Source of the DNA: UA16 sp965661575
GTDB taxonomy: Bacteria > Bacteroidota > Bacteroidia > Flavobacteriales_D > Sanyastnellaceae
Assembly (NCBI GenBank): GCA_965661575.1
Contig: CBFIEJ010000026.1
Coordinates: 1 to 29,513, forward strand
Length of the DNA: 29,513 nucleotides
Direction of reading: 5' to 3'
A program made the position numbers and the translations under genes. A model generated the notes under the pieces. That model searched no databases. It was not told where the DNA came from and saw only the letters and a program-made list of their open reading frames with translations. How positions within the stretch are numbered: the first letter of the stretch is position 1; each line of letters begins with the position of its first letter. Shown here in pieces: positions 23,283 through 29,513 of this stretch.

Positions 23283-23884
23283 GGCCTTAAGGCTTTCCGG
23301 ATTCGGATAAAAGTACTCAAGACCAAACAAATCATGACCAAAGCAATTGCGGGTTCCACCCATCTCGTGACCTCAACTCCTGCTCCGAGCAACAAGCAAA
23401 ACAGCCCCCAGACCAACGTGCGATCGCTCTTACCCATGGGACCTTCGTAGCGTCGTTCACCCGCCAGCCATCCACCCAAAACTCCCGTCATTTCATTCAG
23501 CGCAGCCAACCACAACAATCCGCCCACCCAACCCGCATGAACGCCTGGGAGCAACGCCAGTGGCCACATCACCAGTGCATCGCTCACCACATCACCCAGT
23601 TCATTGAGGTAGGCGCCGCTGGTGCTGGTCAATTCATATTGACGAGCCATCATCCCGTCCAAAGCGTTCAAGACCATCCGCAACAGCAAGCCGAGTGGGA
23701 TGACAAAATACCAGTCGGGATTGGCAAACCCCTTCACAAACATCCAACCAAGCACCGCAGACCAAGCAATGGCCAACCAGGTCAGAGCATTGGGAGAAAT
23801 CCCCGCGCGATGCAGGGCCTTTAGAACCGGCATCAGCAGCCGTTGAAATGCAGGTTTCAAATTGTATGTGCTCGGAATCTTCAT
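23279..23884 (-). CDS. CDP-alcohol phosphatidyltransferase with variant signature
   Basis: A 201-residue membrane protein of the CDP-alcohol phosphatidyltransferase family, which joins an alcohol to the phosphatidyl group of CDP-diacylglycerol. The signature D-x2-D-G-x2-A-R-x8-G-x3-D-x3-D is recognisable with two changes: Asn73 replaces the first Asp and Asn94 replaces the third. Asp76, Gly77, Ala80, Arg81, Gly90 and Asp98 are kept, with an extra Asp102. The ATG at 23884, 7 nt after the upstream stop, is the preferred start. The combination with CdsA-like and PlsC-like genes resembles E. coli ynbABC, so it is probably not the main PgsA or PssA. The alcohol substrate is unknown. Confidence 0.85.
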   Translation of the reverse strand: MKIPSTYNLKPAFQRLLMPVLKALHRAGISPNALTWLAIAWSAVLGWMFVKGFANPDWYFVIPLGLLLRMVLNALDGMMARQYELTSTSGAYLNELGDVVSDALVMWPLALLPGVHAGWVGGLLWLAALNEMTGVLGGWLAGERRYEGPMGKSDRTLVWGLFCLLLGAGVEVTRWVEPAIALVMICLVLSTFIRIRKALRP

Positions 23885-23891
23885 GCTTGCC

Positions 23892-24701
23892 TCAAGGAAT
23901 GACCATGTTTTTATCAAAAGGATCCTCCGCCAATCGTTCTCTTGAAAGTTCAGATGGAAAATTACCGGTCTCAAAAAAATGCAACACCGCAGCCCCTAAT
24001 AAATCCCATCGCCGGTACATCATGTCATGATCAAGCGCGATATGAAAGGCATCATCCGCATCGGAATCTATGGAACGCCAATCAAAATTTAGCGGCCCCA
24101 TTGCCATGCATTCGTCCTCGAGGAAGCGCATCAGTGACGTTGCTCGATTTTCAATCATCAGGCCTTTGGATAAGGAGGGCGCCGCTGGTGGTTCTGGCCA
24201 TTCTGCCGTACTCAAATCTTCAAGCACCCGGCCTTTGCTCAATTTTCCCAAAAGTGGAGCCTTTTGAATCACAGCGCGCGGCGCACGTTCTTGTGTAGGA
24301 CTGCGATCGTATACAATGCTTGTTATGTTGGGCAACTCATGTTCCACGAGGAAGGTGTGCAGCAAATAAGCTCCTGCGATGTAACAAATGACCTTCACCT
24401 CCTTGTAATCTTCCAAGTGGTGCGTCGCCATAAAAGCGTCCATTGCCTCCGAACTTGTCTCCAACGAGGGTCGAAGCAACACTTCAGGAATGAAAACGTC
24501 CATGCCCTGATCACGCCAAAACCCGAGTTGCGCTTTGCATGCCGCTTTGCTCCCTCCAAATCCGTTCATGATCAGCAGTGCCGTTTTCTGTGCCTTAGCG
24601 CTCGTAGCATCCACGTGCACCAGGTGTTTTGCGTGAACTTGAGCATGCAGGAATAGCGTTGCAAAAGCAATGAGCAGCAGACCTTTGGAGACATTCCTCA
24701 T
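23892..24701 (-). CDS. Exported alpha/beta-hydrolase-like protein lacking the serine nucleophile
   Basis: A 269-residue protein with a signal peptide (cleavage near HAQVHA, about residue 24), starting at the ATG at 24701. The layout suggests an alpha/beta hydrolase: TALLIMNGFGGSKAACKAQ resembles an oxyanion loop, DVFIPEVLLR a second strand, and ALDHDMMYRRWDLLG near the C-terminus carries the His-containing block. At the nucleophile elbow, where GxSxG is expected, the sequence is CYIAGA (106-111), with no Ser; Cys106 is the nearest possible nucleophile. It may be a lipid-binding pseudoenzyme. It is the first gene of the phospholipid operon, 7 nt before the CDP-alcohol phosphatidyltransferase start. 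Function unknown. Confidence 0.65.
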   Translation of the reverse strand: MRNVSKGLLLIAFATLFLHAQVHAKHLVHVDATSAKAQKTALLIMNGFGGSKAACKAQLGFWRDQGMDVFIPEVLLRPSLETSSEAMDAFMATHHLEDYKEVKVICYIAGAYLLHTFLVEHELPNITSIVYDRSPTQERAPRAVIQKAPLLGKLSKGRVLEDLSTAEWPEPPAAPSLSKGLMIENRATSLMRFLEDECMAMGPLNFDWRSIDSDADDAFHIALDHDMMYRRWDLLGAAVLHFFETGNFPSELSRERLAEDPFDKNMVIP

Positions 24702-24742
24702 GCTGTAAACATCGTGAATTAAAGTCAGATTCCGCCAATCAT

Positions 24743-24750
24743 TAACTTCG
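24743..24750 (+). promoter_or_regulatory. -7-like element (TAACTTCG) next to the start codon
   Basis: TAACTTCG differs from TAnnTTTG by one base and sits 4 nt before the ATG at 24755. No -33 TTTG is visible. If used, the transcript would be leaderless, unless translation starts at the internal ATG (24794). Confidence 0.3.
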
Positions 24751-24754
24751 CCCA

Positions 24755-25978
24755 ATGGAGAAACAACGCATAAAACGCCGTCTTGATGTGCCCATGGCAT
24801 TGGTTCTTATCATCATGGCCATCGCAGGGTGTCAAGCTCCTCTTGACAAGCGCTGGCAAATGCTGAATGGTGCAATTGAGGCGGCCGTAGAGACCAATCA
24901 AATTCCCGGAGCCGTGCTGCTCACAACACGAGATGGCGAAGTCATTCTGCACCGAGCTTATGGTTTTGCAGACCCCTTGACCCAAGCCACCATGCAACCC
25001 AACACCCTGTTTCGCATCTGCTCTCAAACCAAGGCCATCACTTCAACAGCCGCGCTCGTCTGTTGGGAAAAGGGGCTTCTTGAACTGGATGATCCGGTCG
25101 CAAAATACATTCCCTCTTTTGCGTCAATCGGAATTTTGGATTCCTTGATGGCCGACACCACATTTTCGATTGTGCCTGCTGAAAATACCTTGACCATCCG
25201 GCACCTGATGACCCACACCGGCGGGATTCCCTATGGCGAAATTGGCGACCCCCGGTATGAACAACTTTACACCAAACATGACGTCACCGACTTGTTTCCA
25301 CGCGACGAGCGCAGCACCTTCGACAATGCGAACAAAATCGGCCAATTGGCCTTGGCTCACGAGCCCGGAACACAATGGACCTATGGTTTGGGCCTCGATG
25401 TCTTGGTTGCCGTCATAGAAGTCGCCTCAGGGCAGCCTTATGCTGAATTCGTGGAAGCGGAAATCTTTGAGCCTTTGGGCATGGATGACACGCATTTTGT
25501 CGTGCCTGAGCCTGATCAATCCCGCGTAGCCAACGTCGTGGAACGCACTCCCAATGGATCTTCCTGGCAAATGCATCAACACCCCGATTACACCATTGAT
25601 TACCCGATGCACGCGGAATGGCCTCTTTGCTCGGGCGGAGCAGGATTGACCTCTAGCGCAAGCGATTATGCCACGTTTTTGCAGATGTACCTCGGCCGCG
25701 GACAGGCCAAGGGTGTTCGGGTCTTGAAGGAAGCGACCGTGGATAGCGTGATGGCAGATCAGGCGCCAGGACTTATTTCCGGTCCCTGGCAACAAGGGTT
25801 GGCATTTGGGGTTAAAAGCGACTCAGCTGGAGCTGGCCGATTCTTTTGGAGCGGCTATTTCAACACACAGTTTTACGCCGATCCCGAGACACAAGAGGTC
25901 GTCGTGTTGATGAAACAAACCTATGGATTGAATTCTGACACCTCGAGCACGGCATTCAATGCTTTGCTTTGGGATTAA
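24755..25978 (+). CDS. Serine beta-lactamase-like lipoprotein (class C / esterase / DD-peptidase family)
   Basis: A 407-residue lipoprotein (lipobox IAGC, Cys26) with a beta-lactamase-like domain. The SxxK motif is SQTK (Ser90, Lys93), the second motif Tyr210 lies in WTYGLGLDVL, and the C-terminal WSGYFNTQFYADP block fits the third-motif region of serine hydrolases in this group. HLMTHTGGIPYG (150-161) is also typical. Family members include esterases and D-aminopeptidases; true beta-lactam resistance is unlikely to be the native role. An internal ATG at codon 14 would also keep the signal peptide. It is divergent from the phospholipid operon and is followed after 27 nt by the CotH gene. Confidence 0.88.
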   Translation: MEKQRIKRRLDVPMALVLIIMAIAGCQAPLDKRWQMLNGAIEAAVETNQIPGAVLLTTRDGEVILHRAYGFADPLTQATMQPNTLFRICSQTKAITSTAALVCWEKGLLELDDPVAKYIPSFASIGILDSLMADTTFSIVPAENTLTIRHLMTHTGGIPYGEIGDPRYEQLYTKHDVTDLFPRDERSTFDNANKIGQLALAHEPGTQWTYGLGLDVLVAVIEVASGQPYAEFVEAEIFEPLGMDDTHFVVPEPDQSRVANVVERTPNGSSWQMHQHPDYTIDYPMHAEWPLCSGGAGLTSSASDYATFLQMYLGRGQAKGVRVLKEATVDSVMADQAPGLISGPWQQGLAFGVKSDSAGAGRFFWSGYFNTQFYADPETQEVVVLMKQTYGLNSDTSSTAFNALLWD

Positions 25979-26001
25979 GTCGCCATACTGCTTTAGATTT
26001 A
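25968..26001 (+). promoter_or_regulatory. Promoter for the CotH-kinase gene
   Basis: TTTG (25968-25971), 22 nt, then TAGATTTA (25994-26001), a one-mismatch -7 element. Only 4 nt separate it from the ATG at 26006, whose signal peptide makes the start firm, so a leaderless mRNA is predicted. Confidence 0.45.
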
Positions 26002-26005
26002 CAAC

Positions 26006-27895
26006 ATGCGCTTAATTTTATCTCTTCTTTTCGTGTTTTGTGTTGGAGTCCAAATGGGTTTCAGTCAAAACCTCATCACCCACGATCCGCAGCAGCTGTA
26101 CAATGGTGATGGAAGCTTATTTGATCCGAGCATCCTGCGTCAAATGGATGTGACGTTTGAAGATGACAACTACCATTCTGTCCTTGTTGACGCATTTTTC
26201 AACAATCCGTCGCTCCGGATCCCAGCCAATGTGTCCATTGACGGAATCTCGTTAGACAGTGTTGGAGTGCGTTACAAAGGCAATTCAACCTTCTGCCTTC
26301 CGAACGAGGCGGGAAGCGTCAAAGTGCCTTACAACCTCGATTTCAATCATTGGATCTCCGGGCAGGACCTCATGGGCTATAACAAAGTGAAATTGGCCAA
26401 CGCGTGGCTGGACCCCACTTATTGCAAAGAGTACATCGCCAGTCGAATTTACCGAAAATACCTGCCTTCCCCTGAAATCAATCTGATCGAGCTGCACACG
26501 CAAGGAGCGTATACGGGATTGTATGTGAACACGGAGTCCATCAATCGTCAGTTTTTGAACAAGCACTTTGACGAGAATGATGGTGTGCTTTTTAAATGCG
26601 ACGGTGCAGGTGTTTTCTGCAGCGAAAACGGAGGCGGAGGCACCGATGGTGGAATTCCATCGTTGAGCTACCTCGGATCGGACACAACCAACTATTACGA
26701 CAGCTACACCATCAAGTCCGATGACGGGTGGGGTGCCTTGCTCGACCTCATCACCACCTTGGAGTTCTCTCCTGATGAGCTGGGTGACGTCCTGAACATT
26801 GATCGCGTCCTCTGGGCCATGGCCGTGAATACGGTGGTGAGCAACCTCGACACTTACAACGGTTACTACGTCCACAATTACTACCTCTACCAAGATGAAC
26901 AGGGACGATTCCAAATGATTCCGTGGGACTTTGACAATTCTTTTGTTGGAGCCATTTTGGGCTGGAGCTATTGGAGTCCTGACGACGTCTATCACTTCGA
27001 TCCCTTCTTCACGGGCAACGGTGCTGGTTGGGATGAACGTCCTTTGATGCAATACCTCTACAGCCAACCGCTCTATCGCAGGCTCTACCTCGCGCACATT
27101 CGCACGATCATGGAGGAATCGATGGAAATTCAGGAACTTGCCTCAGAAATCGCAGCGTTACAGTCCCTCGCGAATGATGCCGCAGAAGCTGATCCCAACG
27201 ATCAATTTCCTTTTGTCTACTTCAACACGAATGTGAACAGTGCCTTCTGGACAGACTGGGGATTCGCAGGAATTCTCAGCACCGTAGAAGAGCGCATGGA
27301 TTTCTTGAGCAATCACCCCGAAGTTTCTGATGCAGCTCCAGTTATGGGATCTGTCGTCGTGGAAAACGGAATCATCGAAGTTCCAACCATTGACGCCACC
27401 GGCTTGGAATTGATGTGGACCACTGGAGATATTGCGAGTAACTTCCAATCCATTGCCATGTCCGATGACGGCGCACAAGGCGACGCGATTTCAAATGACG
27501 GAACCTACACAGCACTTCTTCCGGAAACCAACGGTGAAAATCTTCTATTCTACATCCGAGCATCCAACGCCGATGCCATTTCGTTATCACCAGCCCGCGC
27601 GGAGTACGAATACTACATCTATGGCAATGTCACCGGTGTCGATGAATTTGAACTGACCACCACGGAGACGGCTCCGCAATGGACCATTGCTCCGAATCCG
27701 GCCACCGAAAGTTTCTCGTTGCGGAATTGCCCTGCTTTCAGCCCCATCACCATCCTCGATTTCCAGGGCCGCGTGGTCATGGAAAGCACCTGGGATGGCC
27801 GCCCCATCGACGTCAGTCAGTGGGCAGGCGGAGCTTATCTCGTTCAAGTGGGCGAATTTGGAAGTTCTCCCATGCAGAAGTTGATGGTTCGCTGA
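26006..27895 (+). CDS. Secreted CotH-kinase family protein with T9SS sorting domain
   Basis: A 629-residue protein with a signal peptide (cleavage near GFSQ, residue 20). Residues about 45-340 match the CotH kinase family: MDVTFEDDNYH, GVRYKGNSTF (87-96), KLANAWLDPTYCKEYIASRIYRK, GLYVNTESINRQFL, VVSNLDTYNGYYVHNYYLY and the acidic RFQMIPWDFDNSF (301-313). CotH proteins have an atypical kinase fold and phosphorylate coat proteins in Bacillus. A beta-sandwich-like region (about 452-545) follows. The C-terminal 70 residues are a T9SS type A sorting domain (TIAPNPATESFSL ... AGGAYLVQVG). It may phosphorylate or modify secreted surface proteins, which is inference. A strong terminator follows. Confidence 0.9.
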   Translation: MRLILSLLFVFCVGVQMGFSQNLITHDPQQLYNGDGSLFDPSILRQMDVTFEDDNYHSVLVDAFFNNPSLRIPANVSIDGISLDSVGVRYKGNSTFCLPNEAGSVKVPYNLDFNHWISGQDLMGYNKVKLANAWLDPTYCKEYIASRIYRKYLPSPEINLIELHTQGAYTGLYVNTESINRQFLNKHFDENDGVLFKCDGAGVFCSENGGGGTDGGIPSLSYLGSDTTNYYDSYTIKSDDGWGALLDLITTLEFSPDELGDVLNIDRVLWAMAVNTVVSNLDTYNGYYVHNYYLYQDEQGRFQMIPWDFDNSFVGAILGWSYWSPDDVYHFDPFFTGNGAGWDERPLMQYLYSQPLYRRLYLAHIRTIMEESMEIQELASEIAALQSLANDAAEADPNDQFPFVYFNTNVNSAFWTDWGFAGILSTVEERMDFLSNHPEVSDAAPVMGSVVVENGIIEVPTIDATGLELMWTTGDIASNFQSIAMSDDGAQGDAISNDGTYTALLPETNGENLLFYIRASNADAISLSPARAEYEYYIYGNVTGVDEFELTTTETAPQWTIAPNPATESFSLRNCPAFSPITILDFQGRVVMESTWDGRPIDVSQWAGGAYLVQVGEFGSSPMQKLMVR

Positions 27896-27931
27896 TGAAA
27901 TGCGCCAAGTGACACGAACTTTGTGTTCACC

Positions 27932-27969
27932 AAAAAGCCCGATTGACAGATGTCAGCCGGGCTTTTTTT
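27932..27969. terminator. Hairpin terminator, probably bidirectional
   Basis: AAAAAGCCCG and CGGGCTTTTT are complementary arms. Inside them a second palindrome (TGACA-GA-TGTCA) extends the stem. T-runs occur on both strands, fitting termination of both the CotH gene and the convergent membrane-protein gene ending at 27991. Confidence 0.85.
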
Positions 27970-27990
27970 GTGCGATGAAAAAATGAGTTT

Positions 27991-28395
27991 TTAGCCAATC
28001 TTAGAATTGTACGCACCAATGGCTGCACCTCCGAGCACACCATGCACGATGCCCACGCCCCATTCAATCAGCAATCCTTGCGTATCCCAAATTGTGAATT
28101 GTGCGCCCATGAACAGATTGGACATCGCAAACACAATCGCCATGATCATAGCACCTTGGTAAGCGCCGGCTTTTGCGTCATTGACCCCCATTTTATCAAA
28201 CGTGTAGACCAGCAGATAGGCGCCCATCACATTGGCCAAAATAATGTATGGCATGTTGGGTTCAGCATGCATACAGCTCGCAAAATTCGCTGCCATCTCC
28301 GCACCAGCTTCAGCCGTAAGGAGACCATAATAAATGGCTCCGAAGCCAAACATGGCCAAGAAACCCAAGAGGGTTCCGATCATTCTCTTTTTCAT
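27991..28395 (-). CDS. Small integral membrane protein of unknown function
   Basis: A 134-residue protein with four predicted membrane segments (about residues 5-26, 48-66, 77-97 and 108-130). Charged residues are few and lie in short loops, such as FDKMGVNDAKAG. The size and layout resemble the DUF1761/DUF2177-type small membrane proteins, but I cannot assign a family firmly. It converges on the CotH gene, with a shared terminator. A second in-frame ATG four codons in is an alternative start. Confidence 0.7.
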   Translation of the reverse strand: MKKRMIGTLLGFLAMFGFGAIYYGLLTAEAGAEMAANFASCMHAEPNMPYIILANVMGAYLLVYTFDKMGVNDAKAGAYQGAMIMAIVFAMSNLFMGAQFTIWDTQGLLIEWGVGIVHGVLGGAAIGAYNSKIG

Positions 28396-28506
28396 GAATT
28401 GAAAGATTAAAGGTTAGTCTTGCTAACTAAGCACATTAATCCAATGATCGCACAACCAGTTATAGAGGTTTTTAAACGACGCACGTGGATGACGTGGCAC
28501 ACACCT

Positions 28507-28806
28507 TCACTCCTCGAAATACGATATCAAAATATCCATGGTACCATCGGGCTCCATCCAATGCGAGGTGTGCGGCGGGATGCGGCATGTGTCGCCTGCG
28601 CGCACCTCGACAACCTCCTCTCCCACCATGATTTTTCCCCCACCAGCTGTTACTCTTACCACCTCCCATTCATCGTGGGAATGGCTTCTGCCGTTTCGTT
28701 CAAAATGCAAAAACTCAACAAGAGGCTTGCCGTCTGATTCCGCGAGTACTTCCATGAATCCAAATGATGTTTCTCTGTGATTCAATGGATTGCGCTTGAT
28801 AATCAT
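28507..28806 (-). CDS. Single-domain cupin protein
   Basis: A 99-residue protein with the two cupin motifs. Motif 1 is HSHDEWEVVRVTAGGGKIMVG, with His42 and His44 and a Glu at 46 or 48 as metal ligands. Motif 2 is AGDTCRIPPHTSHWMEP, with His79. It likely binds a metal and a small ligand in a beta-barrel; the activity is unknown. It is cytoplasmic, with no signal peptide. Minus-strand TAGCTTCG (28811-28818) lies 4 nt before the ATG and resembles a -7 element. Confidence 0.85.
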   Translation of the reverse strand: MIIKRNPLNHRETSFGFMEVLAESDGKPLVEFLHFERNGRSHSHDEWEVVRVTAGGGKIMVGEEVVEVRAGDTCRIPPHTSHWMEPDGTMDILISYFEE

Positions 28807-28915
28807 GCGCCGAAGCTATGTCTTTTTAATAGGCCATCCCTTTATTTTTTACTAAAACCGTGTCACACAGAGGACGAAGCGTGGTATTCCCTTTTGAACA
28901 AAACTTTTAATTGAA

Positions 28916-29513
28916 ATGAAACAAACACTCCTCTCACTCGCCGTGATTCTTTTTGGTCTCGGTTCAGCCTACGGTCAGACCACGGTCGATCTCGAATTCA
29001 ACGTCATTCCATCTCTTGACCCAGAGAATGCTTTTTTTGAGGTTCAGCTCGCTTTCGATGTGCTCCCAGACTCAATGGGAACCGGAAACGAAATGGACTC
29101 TGGTTGGCAACAGTATGAGCCGAATTACACTTGGCCAATGTTGCCTCTTGGAACGCTTACCACAGAATACTACTGGAACGAGTCGTATACCAATTTATCG
29201 ATGTATGTAACAGTCATCTGCGGTGAAGACACCACGATTTTGCCTCCGATTGACTTTGAAAGCAACACTGCTAATGACATCGTTTACGCGGTCAGTGTTG
29301 ATGTGGGTTGTGGCGATGGCGATATCGAATGGGACTGCCCGGACTTGATGGGCAATGTTGGTTGGGGTTGCCAAGACGGTTGGGGAATCATCGATGAAAA
29401 TTGCGATTGCGTCGAATACATCGAACCTGAAACTTGCTTGGACGGTTATCTCCCCGGTACTGATTCCACTTGGTTTGACCCCGAAGCTCTTCTGGCCTAC
29501 GCGCTCCTGGAAT
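28916..29513 (+). CDS. Secreted Cys-rich protein (partial, cut by the right edge)
   Basis: The plus strand is open from the ATG at 28916 to the end of the window, giving 199 codons. It starts with a clear signal peptide (MKQTLLSLAVILFGLGSAYG, cleavage before QTTVD). The next about 100 residues are a beta-rich domain (DLEFNVIPSLDPENAFFEVQLAFDV ... YVTVICGEDTTILPP). Then comes a Cys/Trp/Gly-rich region with GWGCQDGWGIIDENCDCVEY, a motif like those in other surface proteins of this group, and the beginning of CLDGYLPGTDSTW. The C-terminus is missing, so a T9SS domain cannot be checked. Function unknown. Confidence 0.75.
   Translation, partial: MKQTLLSLAVILFGLGSAYGQTTVDLEFNVIPSLDPENAFFEVQLAFDVLPDSMGTGNEMDSGWQQYEPNYTWPMLPLGTLTTEYYWNESYTNLSMYVTVICGEDTTILPPIDFESNTANDIVYAVSVDVGCGDGDIEWDCPDLMGNVGWGCQDGWGIIDENCDCVEYIEPETCLDGYLPGTDSTWFDPEALLAYALLE

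Noticed and set aside
28486..28505. Direct repeat-like CGTGG...CGTGG in the gap before the cupin gene
   Set aside because: Too short and not placed near a promoter-like element; likely chance.
28953..29210. Plus-strand 85-codon open frame near the right edge
   Set aside because: It is out of frame within the larger open frame from 28916, which has a clear signal peptide and continues to the window end.

Overview
The window looks like a chromosomal segment of a Bacteroidota bacterium, probably an aquatic member of the Flavobacteriales. Three secreted proteins end in type IX secretion system (T9SS) type A sorting domains (protein starts at 12982, 14917 and 26006). Others carry the Cys-rich 'GCxDxxAxNY...DDGSC' repeats common in this group. 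There is a CarboxypepD_reg/TonB-dependent receptor, and several genes are preceded by the Bacteroidota promoter pattern TTTG-N18-22-TAnnTTTG. The base composition looks about even in GC and AT. No rRNA, tRNA, CRISPR array, insertion sequence or phage gene was recognised. No stretch over 300 bases lacks a gene.

Left part (1-6935). The 5' end of a fatty acid hydroxylase/sterol desaturase gene runs off the left edge on the minus strand. Next come a secreted protein with dockerin-like ends (612), a small monooxygenase-fold protein (minus, 2063) and a thioredoxin-family protein (2177). A tight plus-strand set follows: an OprP-type porin, an M14 zinc carboxypeptidase-like protein and a second porin (2799-6935).

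Converging on this is a minus-strand operon (11167 down to 6957) with 4-base overlaps. It encodes an alpha/beta-hydrolase lipoprotein, a leucine-rich-repeat lipoprotein, a DcuC-family dicarboxylate carrier and isoaspartyl dipeptidase IadA. Together the two operons suggest outer-membrane entry, periplasmic trimming and cytoplasmic hydrolysis of (iso)aspartyl peptides.

Middle part (11311-16242). Two tandem paralogous secreted proteins carry four copies of a lamin-tail-like (LTD-like) domain. The first ends in a dockerin-like half repeat and the second in a T9SS domain. A small Cys-rich lipoprotein follows, then a secreted protein with an iodothyronine deiodinase-like thioredoxin fold, an extremely acidic linker and a T9SS domain.

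Right part (16280-29513). Here lie a cyclophilin-type lipoprotein, a YjdM/PhnA zinc-ribbon protein, a histone-deacetylase-like hydrolase, a CIA30-family protein and a TonB-dependent receptor. A four-gene minus-strand phospholipid operon follows (24701 down to 21608): a hydrolase-like protein without a serine nucleophile, a CDP-alcohol phosphatidyltransferase with a non-canonical signature, a CdsA-like cytidylyltransferase and a PlsC-like acyltransferase. Its gene set resembles the E. coli ynbABC cluster. After it come a serine beta-lactamase-like lipoprotein, a secreted CotH-kinase protein, a small membrane protein, a cupin, and the start of another secreted Cys-rich protein cut by the right edge.
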